64,000 nucleotides of DNA, taken from the NCBI GenBank assembly GCA_964574875.1, contig CAZNOX010000004.1, positions 37,263 to 101,262 on the forward strand. Direction: 5' to 3'. The position numbers were made by a program, and so were the translations under genes. Positions 1 to 7,842 of the stretch are shown piece after piece. The stretch is from DSCS01 sp035391585. Its GTDB lineage: Bacteria > Macinerneyibacteriota > Macinerneyibacteria > Macinerneyibacteriales > DSCS01. The number at the start of each line of letters is the position of its first letter. The first letter of the stretch is position 1. The notes under the pieces are model-generated. The model ran no database searches, had not been told where the DNA came from, and saw only the letters and a program-made list of their open reading frames with translations.

Positions 1-1733
1 TGCCCCCTTCCGCTGTCAACGGAAATATCTCTTCTTGAAGAGCCGAAGACACAGACCTCATAAGGCAAAAGGACCACCTTTCTGCCGGCCTGCCGCTCTC
101 TGCCGTTAAGGCGGTCAAATCCGAAAGAATCGGGAATAAATGGAGAGACATCGGCCTCCAGGCGTTTGTCCGTGACATTGACCAGGCAGAAGAGCCTTGC
201 CTCCCCTTTTCCGCGGACAACGGCAAAGAGGCCCTTCCCCGCATGGGGATACCGCGCAGGAGCACCCGGAGCAAAGGCCTCCTCCTCTCTCCTGAACCGG
301 AGAAGCCTTTTGTATCGGTTCCATATCTCCGAACGAAGGCCCTCATCTCCGTTGATCATCCTTTCCGCTTCCTCGCGGGGGATCTTATAGCGGTTGATCG
401 TCCTCGCCCTTCCTGTGGACTTCACGCCCTCTGTCCAGTTCTCCATACCGAAAAGACTGTTGATATAGACAGCAGGGATCCCGGGCAAAAAGAGCATGAT
501 GGCCTGGGAGGCGAGAAAAGCTCCTGCTTTCAGGCTGTCATTGGAGAGTCCCGCAGTCACAGCGTCAAAATAGGTGATGTTCAGTTCATAGGGCCGCTCT
601 CCCCTCCGGGGGTCATCACGCATGGAGACGATCCCTCCGGCGTTCTGGATCCTCCGGATCATCTCCTGAAGCTCATCCTCATCCACGAGTCCTTCAAGGG
701 GCCGGACCCCGATCCCGTCATGGGACGCTGTGAAATTGAGAAAGGTGCAGCGGGGGGACGGGGCTCTCAATGTGGAGAGCCAGTAACAGAGTTTTGTGAC
801 ATCTCCGCTGAGAAACGTATAGAGGATAAGAGGGGGGAGGGAAAAGTTGTAGACGACATGGGCCTCGTCATCCCCCTTTCCGAAGTAGGAGATATTTTCC
901 TTGTGCGGGACATTTGTCTCTGTGACAAGGAGAGTGTTCCCGGGGACCAGGTCACAGAAAAGCCTGAAGAGTTTCACAATGCGGTGTGTCTCCTCCAGAT
1001 GGAGACATGATGTCCCCCTTTTTTTCCAAAGAAAACCCACAGCATCAAGGCGGAGTGCGGAGATCCCCCTTTTCAGGTAGAAGGCCGCGACTTCAAGCAT
1101 CCGTTTGAGGACAGCGGGGTTGGCGTAATTCAAATCCGCCTGATCGGGGCTGAACGTGGTCCACAGCCAGACTGTGGACCCGTCTCTCTTTTCAAAAGGC
1201 GTCAGGAGGGGGAGAGAGCGGGGCCGGACCACAAGAGAGAGGTCTTCGGCGGGATCGGCTTCAATAAAAAAGCCTTTGTACGCGGGGTCTCCGTCAAGAT
1301 ACCGCCGGACCCATTCACTCCGGCTCGAGATATGGTTCAGGACAAGATCGGCCATGAGTGAAAAAGAGTCGCCGATCCTTTTCACATCCTCCCACCCTCC
1401 CAGGTCGGAACGGACACTGGTATAATCTGTAACCGCAAAGCCGTCATCAGAGGAGAAGGGAAAGAAGGGAAGGATATGGATCAGGGAGAAAAGCGGGGTA
1501 AACGACTTCACGGCGACTTCTGCAAGAGTCTTCAACCCCGGGCGTGTGGTCTCATGGATGGAATCACCGTATGTGATGAGCCAGACATCACCAGAGGTCA
1601 AGGGCCTGTCAGAAGAAGGCTCTTCTCCGTTCCCTGAAAGATGATCCATCAGGGTGATGATCTCTTCACTCTCCCCTTCAGAATAAAGCCCTTTGAGCAG
1701 TTCTTCAGCTTGATTTTTCCATTTTTCTCTCAT
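1..1733 (-). CDS. GH13 subfamily 18 sugar phosphorylase (sucrose or glucosylglycerate phosphorylase-like), 3' end cut by the window
   Basis: The frame is open from the ATG at 1733 to the window edge, giving about 577 residues with no stop, so the gene continues outside. It reads as a TIM-barrel alpha-amylase-family protein. Near residue 50 is VWLITYGDSI, typical of sucrose phosphorylases, followed by HILPFFP, ADLVLNH, ALRLDAVGF (nucleophile Asp), LLVTETN (acid/base Glu) and ASHDGIGVRPLEG. Family members phosphorolyse sucrose, sucrose 6-phosphate or glucosylglycerate to glucose 1-phosphate. The ~70-residue N-terminal extension and total length over 570 residues are longer than bifidobacterial sucrose phosphorylase (about 504) and fit glucosylglycerate phosphorylase better, but specificity is inference. 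It is transcribed divergently from sfsA. Confidence 0.85.
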   Translation of the reverse strand, partial: MREKWKNQAEELLKGLYSEGESEEIITLMDHLSGNGEEPSSDRPLTSGDVWLITYGDSIHETTRPGLKTLAEVAVKSFTPLFSLIHILPFFPFSSDDGFAVTDYTSVRSDLGGWEDVKRIGDSFSLMADLVLNHISSRSEWVRRYLDGDPAYKGFFIEADPAEDLSLVVRPRSLPLLTPFEKRDGSTVWLWTTFSPDQADLNYANPAVLKRMLEVAAFYLKRGISALRLDAVGFLWKKRGTSCLHLEETHRIVKLFRLFCDLVPGNTLLVTETNVPHKENISYFGKGDDEAHVVYNFSLPPLILYTFLSGDVTKLCYWLSTLRAPSPRCTFLNFTASHDGIGVRPLEGLVDEDELQEMIRRIQNAGGIVSMRDDPRRGERPYELNITYFDAVTAGLSNDSLKAGAFLASQAIMLFLPGIPAVYINSLFGMENWTEGVKSTGRARTINRYKIPREEAERMINGDEGLRSEIWNRYKRLLRFRREEEAFAPGAPARYPHAGKGLFAVVRGKGEARLFCLVNVTDKRLEADVSPFIPDSFGFDRLNGRERQAGRKVVLLPYEVCVFGSSRRDISVDSGRG

Positions 1734-1774
1734 CCCTCTCACACTACCTGAAATTCAGAGCTGTTGCAAGTTTC

Positions 1775-1802
1775 TTGCTTTTTTTTGTGGACCTTGTATG
1801 AT
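1775..1802 (+). promoter_or_regulatory. promoter of sfsA, leaderless type
   Basis: TTGCTT at 1775-1780 and TATGAT at 1797-1802 are separated by 16 bp. The -10 ends six bases before the ATG at 1809 and no Shine-Dalgarno is visible, so transcription probably starts at or next to the ATG. Confidence 0.5.
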
Positions 1803-1808
1803 GATTTT

Positions 1809-2543
1809 ATGAAAAAAGAGGCTTCTTCTCCCCCGCTCCTGACTCTGCCGGATCTCACCGAAGGGTTTTTCCTCTCACGTCCCAACCGGTTCACCGTCCG
1901 GGTGCGCATCAACGGGGACGACCATTCGGCCCACCTCCATGACCCCGGCAGGCTCACTGAACTCCTCACAGAGGGAAACCGCCTTCTGCTGAGGCCTGCC
2001 GAAAAAGATGGGCGGAAAACAGCCTGGGATATCATCGCCGCCTTTCGTTCCGGCTGCTGGGTCATCATCAACTCTGCCCTTCACCGTCCCCTGGGAGAGG
2101 CTTTTCTGCAAGGTGAGGAGAGTCCCCTGGGCCCCCTGCGTTCCCTCAAACCTGAAATCTCCGCGCCTCACGGACGTCTCGATTTTTACGCAGAGACCCT
2201 TTCCGGAGGGCTCTGGATCGAGACAAAGGGGTGCACTCTTTTTGAAGGCGCCCGGGCCCTTTTTCCCGATGCTCCCACCCGTCGCGGCACAAGGCATCTG
2301 CGCGAGCTCATCTCCCTCCGCGAAAGGGGAGAGAGAGCGGCCCTCCTCATCTTCATCTTCTCGGTTTCCGTGAGCCTGTTTGCACCCCACAGAGAGCGTG
2401 ACCCGGATTTCGCCCGGGCCTTTTATGATGCGCTGGACGGAGGAGTAGACATCTATCCCCTCTCTTTTCATTTTGACGGAACTCATGTCCGTTACCATGG
2501 TTTACTCCCTATAGAACCTGATCAGAGAAAGGAGTCCCCATGA
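1809..2543 (+). CDS. sfsA: SfsA family protein (sugar fermentation stimulation / DNA-binding nuclease-like)
   Basis: The 244-residue product matches SfsA in length and motif order: LTEGFFLSRPNRFTVRV, the OB-fold-like N-terminus with HLHDPGRLTELL, then GRLDFY, WIETKGCTLFEGARALFPDAPTRRG and HLRELI in the nuclease-like C-terminal half. SfsA was named for a maltose-metabolism phenotype in E. coli, and its biochemical role is still unsettled. An upstream in-frame ATG at 1764 is rejected because it precedes the predicted -10 element. The ATG at 1809 sits six bases after that -10 with no ribosome-binding site, a leaderless arrangement. The stop overlaps the next gene by four bases (ATGA), so the two are translationally coupled. 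Confidence 0.88.
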   Translation: MKKEASSPPLLTLPDLTEGFFLSRPNRFTVRVRINGDDHSAHLHDPGRLTELLTEGNRLLLRPAEKDGRKTAWDIIAAFRSGCWVIINSALHRPLGEAFLQGEESPLGPLRSLKPEISAPHGRLDFYAETLSGGLWIETKGCTLFEGARALFPDAPTRRGTRHLRELISLRERGERAALLIFIFSVSVSLFAPHRERDPDFARAFYDALDGGVDIYPLSFHFDGTHVRYHGLLPIEPDQRKESP

Positions 2544-3508
2544 AATACAATCGTCTCGGGAAGACCGGCCTGAAAGTCAGTGAACTCTCCTTCGGGTCAT
2601 GGATCACCTTCGGAAAACAGACAGACCTGGTCTCAGCGGGAAAACTGATGAAAAGCGCTTTTGACAAAGGAATCAACTTTTTCGACAATGCAGAAGCCTA
2701 TGCCAGGGGCCTCTCCGAACTCATCATGGGAGAGATCCTCAGGACATTCCGCCGGGAAGACCTGGTCATCTCCACAAAGATCTTCTGGGGAGGGGAAGGG
2801 CCCAATCAGACAGGGCTCTCCCGCAAACATCTCCTTGAAGGGACGAAAAACTCTCTGCGCAGGATGCAGCTGGACTATGTGGACCTTCTCTTCTGCCATC
2901 GTCCCGACCCCGAGACCCCTCTTGAGGAGACCATCCAGGCCATGGATGCCCTCGTCCGCGGAGGAGAGGCGCTCTATTGGGGGACCTCTGAATGGAGTGC
3001 CGAGGACCTGGAAAAGACATTCCGGATCTGCGGTGAATCGGGAGCTATCCCTCCCTCCATGGAACAGCCCCAGTATAATATGCTCGTCAGGACGAGAGTG
3101 GAAGAAGAGTACCGCCCCCTATTCGACCGGTATCACCTGGGAACCACCACCTGGAGCCCCCTGGCCTCGGGAATCCTCTCCGGGAAGTATAATGACGGCA
3201 TTCCTGAAGAGAGCCGTCTGGCCCGCAACCCCGCTCTCCGCAAGACCATGGAAGAGTCGGGACTTCTCTCTGAAGAGACGCTCTCCAGGGTGCGCCGGCT
3301 GACGAGCCTGGCCGGAGACCTCGGGGGAAGCATGGCTCAGCTTGCTATTGCTTGGATCCTCAAGAATCCTCACGTGAGCACCGTCATCACGGGAGCGACT
3401 TCAGAAGAACAGTTATCAGAGAACATGGGAGCTCTGGAGGTCAAAGAAAAACTCGACACAGAGGTCATGAAGACCATTGAAACCATTTTAACAAGGGAGG
3501 AAAAATGA
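2540..3508 (+). CDS. aldo/keto reductase, Kv-beta-like (AKR6/7 type)
   Basis: The 322-residue protein has the full AKR barrel. The tetrad is visible as Asp49, Tyr54, Lys80 and His120 (FFDNAEAYARG, STKIFWG, LLFCHRP). The N-terminus YNRLGKTGLKVSELSFGSW and the C-terminal STVITGATSEEQLSEN NADPH-binding segment resemble voltage-gated K+ channel beta-subunit-like reductases. It probably reduces small aldehydes or ketones with NADPH; the substrate is unknown. It overlaps sfsA by four bases and the foldase gene downstream by four, so the three form one tightly coupled transcript with no obvious functional link. Confidence 0.9.
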   Translation: MKYNRLGKTGLKVSELSFGSWITFGKQTDLVSAGKLMKSAFDKGINFFDNAEAYARGLSELIMGEILRTFRREDLVISTKIFWGGEGPNQTGLSRKHLLEGTKNSLRRMQLDYVDLLFCHRPDPETPLEETIQAMDALVRGGEALYWGTSEWSAEDLEKTFRICGESGAIPPSMEQPQYNMLVRTRVEEEYRPLFDRYHLGTTTWSPLASGILSGKYNDGIPEESRLARNPALRKTMEESGLLSEETLSRVRRLTSLAGDLGGSMAQLAIAWILKNPHVSTVITGATSEEQLSENMGALEVKEKLDTEVMKTIETILTREEK

Positions 3509-4857
3509 AACGATTCATTCCGTTTTTAGCCGTTCTGGCGATCTTTTTCACTGTCTCCTGTGCAAAAAAGGAGCTGGCCTCAGTAGACGGACGCATCTTT
3601 ACCGCTGCTGAACTGGAAAAACAGATGACAAAAATCGATCCTGCGGCCCTGCAGCAGTATGGCGAAAACCGTATCAAAGAGACGATTCTGAACCGCATGA
3701 TCGAGACGGAGCTTCTCTACCGGGACCTGAAAGAGAAAAAGTATGACGAGAACGACGATGTGATCCGCCGCTGGGAAGAGATCAAAAGCGATGTGGAGAT
3801 GACATACTTTGTCAATGAGTACATCCGTCATGAGGCCTCTATTCCCGAAAAAGAGCTCAAAAAGGCTTACGAGAAACGCATCACCCAGTTTCAGACTCCG
3901 GCCAAAGTCAAAGCCAGCCACATTCTTATCCAGGTGGGCGACAGACATACAGATGAGGAGGCTCTTTCCCTCATCACCACTGTCAAAAAGAAGCTCAATG
4001 CCAAAGGGAGCAACTTCGGCGACCTGGCCAGAGAGTATTCCGAAGGCCCCAGCGCATCGCAGGGAGGAGACCTGGGCTGGTTTTCACGCGGGCAGATGGT
4101 CAAACCTTTTGAAGAGGCCGCATTCAGCCTGAACAAGGGGGAGATCTCCTCTGAACCTGTGAAGACTCAGTTCGGTTATCATCTCATCCGGGTCACAGAC
4201 AAAGCTGAAGCAGGCCGGATCCCCTTCAAAGAGGCAAAAGAGCGGTTGAAATATGATGTCTACAACACTTTGCTGAAAAAAGAGTACGGGATAGCTGTCT
4301 ATCCGGAAAAAGTATCGCCGGAACCTTCCGACGGGATCGTCGCTGAAATCCAGAAGACTTCTGCTGTCTATACCAACCGGGCCTTTCTCGAGGATCTGTC
4401 CAAATGGATGAACAAAGAGACCATGGCGAAACTCTTTAAAAACGCCGACGCCCTTTACGGGACGCTGAACGACCTCATTATCAGAAAAGCCTACCGTGAG
4501 ATCATCGAAGCCGAACACCTGCGTGAATCAGAGGGGTATACCTCTTTCATGGAACAGATGAAAAAAGAGTACCTGGTTCAGAACTACGTGGATGAGACTC
4601 TCTTTCATGATATCAGCGTGACACCGGAAGAGATCAGAGAGTCTTATGAGAACAACCCGGCTCTCATGAAAAATCTCGCCGATCAATACGGACAGCAGTT
4701 TCTCTCTGACCCTGCTTTCCGCCGGTCCAAGGAAAAAGAGTTCTTCCCTTACCTTGAGCAGCAGATCATCAACAGCAAAAAACAGCATCTTTACGACAAT
4801 CACATCACCGCGCTCAAAAACACATACCCGGTGGAGATCTTCGTCAAGTTCGACTGA
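3505..4857 (+). CDS. parvulin-type peptidyl-prolyl isomerase lipoprotein (PrsA/SurA-like foldase)
   Basis: The protein has 450 residues. An N-terminal signal ends in TVSC, placing the lipidated Cys at residue 19. A SurA-like helical region covers about residues 25-125. The parvulin domain lies near 130-235, with KASHILIQVG, DLAREYSEGPSASQGGDLGWF, MVKPFEEAAFSL and TQFGYHLIRV. A second helical arm rich in Lys and Glu fills the C-terminal 200 residues. Such proteins assist folding of envelope proteins in the periplasm. The start overlaps the aldo/keto reductase stop. A strong hairpin terminator follows. Confidence 0.88.
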   Translation: MKRFIPFLAVLAIFFTVSCAKKELASVDGRIFTAAELEKQMTKIDPAALQQYGENRIKETILNRMIETELLYRDLKEKKYDENDDVIRRWEEIKSDVEMTYFVNEYIRHEASIPEKELKKAYEKRITQFQTPAKVKASHILIQVGDRHTDEEALSLITTVKKKLNAKGSNFGDLAREYSEGPSASQGGDLGWFSRGQMVKPFEEAAFSLNKGEISSEPVKTQFGYHLIRVTDKAEAGRIPFKEAKERLKYDVYNTLLKKEYGIAVYPEKVSPEPSDGIVAEIQKTSAVYTNRAFLEDLSKWMNKETMAKLFKNADALYGTLNDLIIRKAYREIIEAEHLRESEGYTSFMEQMKKEYLVQNYVDETLFHDISVTPEEIRESYENNPALMKNLADQYGQQFLSDPAFRRSKEKEFFPYLEQQIINSKKQHLYDNHITALKNTYPVEIFVKFD

Positions 4858-4866
4858 TCCCGTTCC

Positions 4867-4907
4867 ATGCCGGAGGGAGTCATCCCTCCGGCATCACCCG
4901 TTTTCTT
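4867..4907 (+). terminator. intrinsic terminator after the foldase gene
   Basis: A perfect 12-bp stem (4867-4878 with 4883-4894, loop gtca) is followed by a T-rich tract, cccgttttcttttc. It overlaps the znuB stop codon, which lies convergently at 4880-4882. There is no T tract in the minus direction, so it mainly serves the plus-strand operon. Confidence 0.85.
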
Positions 4908-5701
4908 TTCATCAGAGCCCGCACTCCCCGTGCAAGGCCGTATCCCGCAGCGGAGACGATAATGATCGTGGCCCCTGTGGGGAGGTTCATCAGGTAGGAG
5001 AGCCCGAGTCCCGCTGAATTAAAGAGGACAGCAAAAAGAGAGGCCAGAGCCATCATGGACCACAGATGCCTGCTGAAAAGATTGGCAGCCGAGGCCGGCA
5101 GGGCCAGAAGAGCGATGACCAGGACAAGTCCCACGACCCGCGTGAGAAGCACGATGGTCACGGCGATCACTCCCAGAAAAATGAGGGACATGAGATTGAC
5201 CGGCAGCCCGCGCATGGCGGAATACTCTTCATCGAACGAGACATAGAGGATATGCCTTTTGAAGAGAAAGACTCCCGTGATAAGAAAGAGGTCGAGCAGG
5301 GCCAGTGCCAGGAGATTCTGCCTGGTGACCAGAAGGATGTTTCCGAAAAGATAAGAGAGAAGATCCACGGTGTATCCCGGAGTCAGAGAGATAAAGAGGA
5401 CTCCGAGTGCCATCCCCAGGGACCACAATGCGGCGATGACCGTGTCTTCTCTCTCCCTCAGTCTGTTTTTGCCCACGACCAGGATCAGGACAAAAAGAAA
5501 AGCAGCCCCGAAGGCTCCCCACAGAGGATCGAAGGAGAGGAAGACGGCCAGGCCTATCCCCCCGAGGACAGCATGGGCCAGGCCTCCGCTCATCACGGCC
5601 AGACGCCGTGTGACGACAAAAGTCCCGGCGATGCCCGCTGCGATCCCCGAAAGAAGCGCGGCGATGGCGGTGAAAAGATAAAGGGACATCACAGAGTTCA
5701 T
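4880..5701 (-). CDS. znuB: zinc ABC transporter permease, ABC-3 family
   Basis: The 273-residue protein is almost wholly hydrophobic with about eight membrane spans. It carries ABC-3 features such as GIAGTFVVTRRLAVMSGGLAHAVLGGIGLA, RVVGLVLVIALLALPASAA and GLGLSYLMNLPTGATI. It forms the membrane channel for ZnuA-delivered metal. The start at 5701 is chosen because GGAGGAG lies just before it; an upstream ATG at 5722 has no such site. The gene is last in zur-znuA-znuC-znuB, eight bases after znuC. Zn rather than Mn is inferred from the ZnuA and Zur partners. Confidence 0.88.
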   Translation of the reverse strand: MNSVMSLYLFTAIAALLSGIAAGIAGTFVVTRRLAVMSGGLAHAVLGGIGLAVFLSFDPLWGAFGAAFLFVLILVVGKNRLREREDTVIAALWSLGMALGVLFISLTPGYTVDLLSYLFGNILLVTRQNLLALALLDLFLITGVFLFKRHILYVSFDEEYSAMRGLPVNLMSLIFLGVIAVTIVLLTRVVGLVLVIALLALPASAANLFSRHLWSMMALASLFAVLFNSAGLGLSYLMNLPTGATIIIVSAAGYGLARGVRALMKRKRVMPEG

Positions 5702-5709
5702 GGCTCCTC

Positions 5710-6447
5710 CTACAATCCGCACTGGTGGCGTATTTCCGTGACTTTATGCCCGTAGGGGGAGTGCCCCTCCCTTTCCAGGGCGATCTCGCCGGTATCATGA
5801 CAGGCCGACCTTTTGTTCAGGCACATGACTTTATTGACATAGGATGAGACGAAGGTGATATCATGTGTGACCAGCAGAATGGTCATGACACGGTTCATCT
5901 CTTTGAGGAGTTCATAGATATCCTCTTCCACAGCGATATCCACGCTGGATGTGGGTTCATCAAGGATGAGCAGTTCAGGAGAGGAGATGAGGGCCCGGGC
6001 AAGCAACACTCTCTGTTTCTGCCCTCCGGAGAGTTCTCCGAAGCGTTTTCGAGCCAGTTCGGCAATGCCCAGCTGGGCCAATGACCGGAACCCCTCCTCC
6101 ACAGCATCCTTTTTCCAGACAGGCCCGATGAGGGTCTTTTTGAACAACCCCTGAAGGACCACCTCCAGGACGGTGATGGGAAATGACGCGTCCATGGTAC
6201 TGAACTGGGGGACATATCCGATACGGGAGCCTGCTTTTGCAGGAGCCTCCCCCAAAACAGTGAGGGTCCCCCGTGTGGGCTGGAGATGTCCGGTGATGAG
6301 CTTCACCAGGGTTGTCTTTCCCCCGCCGTTGGGCCCCACCACCGCCACAAAATCACCCTTCTCCACCACAACAGAGATATCTTCCAGAACGAAATCATCG
6401 TCATAGGCAAACCAGAGCCCGCGGCTTTCCAGAGCTTTGTCCGTCAC
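5710..6447 (-). CDS. znuC: zinc ABC transporter ATP-binding protein
   Basis: The 245-residue ATPase has Walker A GPNGGGKTTL, Q-loop YVPQFSTMD, signature LSGGQKQRVLLARAL, Walker B LLILDEPTSSVD and switch His in LLVTHD. The GPNGGGKTTL variant is characteristic of the metal-uptake ABC-3 group. It energises uptake through ZnuB. The C-terminal tail has several Cys and His residues (CHDTGEI, GHSPYGHKVTEIRHQC), which could sense metal; this is speculation. Its start overlaps the znuA stop by four bases. Confidence 0.93.
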   Translation of the reverse strand: MTDKALESRGLWFAYDDDFVLEDISVVVEKGDFVAVVGPNGGGKTTLVKLITGHLQPTRGTLTVLGEAPAKAGSRIGYVPQFSTMDASFPITVLEVVLQGLFKKTLIGPVWKKDAVEEGFRSLAQLGIAELARKRFGELSGGQKQRVLLARALISSPELLILDEPTSSVDIAVEEDIYELLKEMNRVMTILLVTHDITFVSSYVNKVMCLNKRSACHDTGEIALEREGHSPYGHKVTEIRHQCGL

Positions 6448-7337
6448 TTCGCCGCCTTTCCGGCTGCGGCACGGGCAGCCTCCCTGATAAGAGCCGGATA
6501 ATCACGTCCCAGGGGATCAAGCGTGACGACCTCTCCGTCAAGTGACCGGGCGATGCGCATGGCCGCGTGGCGGCTGAACTCTTTCTGGATCATGATCGTC
6601 CTGACCCCTTTTTCCCTGAGATAGCCGATGATGGCCTGGAGCTCCCGCGGAGCAGGTTCTTTCCCCCGGACCTCGATGGGGATCTGCTCAAGGCCGAACT
6701 CCCTGCAAAAGTAGCCCCAGGAGGGGTGAAAGACTGCAAAGGGGATTTTAGGGGCCTCCCCCAGGATGCTTCTGACCTCCTCCTGCAGACGGCTGAGGCT
6801 GTGGAGAAGACGGGACAGCCTCTCCCTGTAACGGTCCTCTCCTGCAGGGTCGATCTCTATGAGGGCCTGCATGATGTTTTTCGCCATTGACTTGGCCAGC
6901 TCAGGACTCAGCCAGATATGAGGATCAAGATGGCCGTGGGTGTGGCCCTCGTCTGTTTCAGAACCGCTGCCCATGAGAGTCCGAAAATCATCGATAGGCC
7001 TTTTGGAAATTCCGGAAGAGACATCAAAGACCTTGAGACGGGGGAAAAGTTCCCGGATACGTGGCAACCAGGCCTTCTCGAAAGGAACATCGATGGAAAG
7101 AAAAGCGGCTGCCCTGGAGAGTTCCTCGATCTGTCCCGGACGGGGCTCGTATGTGGCGGGACTCTCTCCCGGGCCCACCAGGACCTTCACCTGGAAGCCA
7201 TCTCCCGCCAGCTGTTCCACAAACCACACCTGGGGGGGGATACTCACATACAGGAGGGGTTTCTCTGCGCTGCGGGATGAGGGAGATGAACAGGCCCCCA
7301 TGATCAGAAGCAGGCTCATATACAGCAGGCGTTTCAT
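6444..7337 (-). CDS. znuA: zinc ABC transporter substrate-binding lipoprotein
   Basis: The protein has 297 residues. The signal ends LLLIMGACSS, with lipid-anchor Cys near residue 16. It belongs to the cluster A-I (ZnuA/TroA) binding proteins: SIPPQVWFVEQLAG, VLVGPGESPATYEPRPGQ, DPHIWLSP with the metal His, FAVFHPSWGYFCREFGL, and TIMIQKEFS. A short His/acid loop, DEGHTHGHLD, marks it as a zinc type. It captures Zn2+ in the periplasm for ZnuBC. ATGA overlaps link it to zur upstream and znuC downstream. Confidence 0.9.
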   Translation of the reverse strand: MKRLLYMSLLLIMGACSSPSSRSAEKPLLYVSIPPQVWFVEQLAGDGFQVKVLVGPGESPATYEPRPGQIEELSRAAAFLSIDVPFEKAWLPRIRELFPRLKVFDVSSGISKRPIDDFRTLMGSGSETDEGHTHGHLDPHIWLSPELAKSMAKNIMQALIEIDPAGEDRYRERLSRLLHSLSRLQEEVRSILGEAPKIPFAVFHPSWGYFCREFGLEQIPIEVRGKEPAPRELQAIIGYLREKGVRTIMIQKEFSRHAAMRIARSLDGEVVTLDPLGRDYPALIREAARAAAGKAAK

Positions 7338-7735
7338 CCGAGTCTCCTCTCATGACGCTTCGCCCGGGCCCGGGCGCATTCAGAGCAGAGCCCGCTGAAG
7401 AGAAGCTGATGCCCCTGGATGGTATAGGAGAACTCCTCTTTCAACTCTTTTTCAATGCTTTTCGACGGACAGTGGGGAAAGACCTTGATCTCATGGCACT
7501 CTCTGCACACGAGGAAATGCCCGTTCTCCTTCCCGCTGTAATAGTATTTTTTCGGCCCGAAAAAGGCGATACTGTTCACACGCCCCTCCTGTTCAAGCTT
7601 TTTGAGCGCCCGGTAGACCGTGGAGAGGTCAGGGTGTCCCGGAAGGTTCCGGGCCAGGCCGGCGGCGTCAAAGAGACGCAGCCCGGAACCCATCATCTTC
7701 TCAATGGACTCCTCGGTGGTCTGATTCTTCTTCAT
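7334..7735 (-). CDS. zur: Fur-family zinc uptake regulator
   Basis: The 133-residue protein has the Fur layout: winged helix with HPDLSTVYRALKKLEQEGRV, then a dimerisation and metal domain with GHFLVCRECHEIKVFPHCP and a C-terminal LLFSGLCSECARARA. The two CxxC pairs are the structural Zn site of Fur proteins. Its position as first gene of a znuACB operon identifies it as Zur (inference from context). The start at 7735 is set by AAAGGAG upstream and by the promoter, which lies between this ATG and an earlier in-frame ATG. It probably represses its own operon through the palindrome at 7750-7762. Confidence 0.87.
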   Translation of the reverse strand: MKKNQTTEESIEKMMGSGLRLFDAAGLARNLPGHPDLSTVYRALKKLEQEGRVNSIAFFGPKKYYYSGKENGHFLVCRECHEIKVFPHCPSKSIEKELKEEFSYTIQGHQLLFSGLCSECARARAKRHERRLG

Positions 7736-7749
7736 AACAACTCCTTTGC

Positions 7750-7762
7750 GCAAATGATTTGC
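7750..7762. promoter_or_regulatory. candidate Zur/Fur operator
   Basis: GCAAATGATTTGC is a perfect 6-1-6 inverted repeat lying directly downstream of the zur -10 element and upstream of its ribosome-binding site. Its position would block transcription of zur-znuACB. The 6-1-6 form with an A+T core resembles Fur-family boxes. Binding is inferred. Confidence 0.65.
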
Positions 7763-7766
7763 ATAA

Positions 7767-7795
7767 ACTATACGCCCTGTCTGTGCATGAGTCAA
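7767..7795 (-). promoter_or_regulatory. promoter of zur-znuACB
   Basis: On the minus strand TTGACT (7790-7795) and TATAGT (7767-7772) are separated by exactly 17 bp. The start point would fall within the palindromic operator. Confidence 0.8.
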
Positions 7796-7807
7796 GCGAA
7801 GGTTTTC

Positions 7808-7836
7808 TTGAATCCTTCCTCTCTCTGTGATAGAAT
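7808..7836 (+). promoter_or_regulatory. promoter of the nitrilase-family gene, leaderless type
   Basis: TTGAAT (7808-7813) and TAGAAT (7831-7836) have a 17-bp spacer. The -10 ends six bases before the ATG at 7843 and no Shine-Dalgarno is present. Confidence 0.6.
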
Positions 7837-7842
7837 AGGCCT

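Noticed and set aside
243..1010. Long plus-strand open frame opposite the phosphorylase gene
   Set aside because: It is antisense to a clear GH13 enzyme, has no family motif and no ribosome-binding site. The minus frame carries the conserved catalytic motifs.
1875..2498. Minus-strand frame of about 207 codons opposite sfsA
   Set aside because: Shadow of sfsA; its sequence lacks recognisable motifs and hydrophobic core patterns.
5066..5755. Plus-strand frame of about 229 codons opposite znuB
   Set aside because: Extremely polar composition that mirrors the hydrophobic codons of the permease on the other strand.
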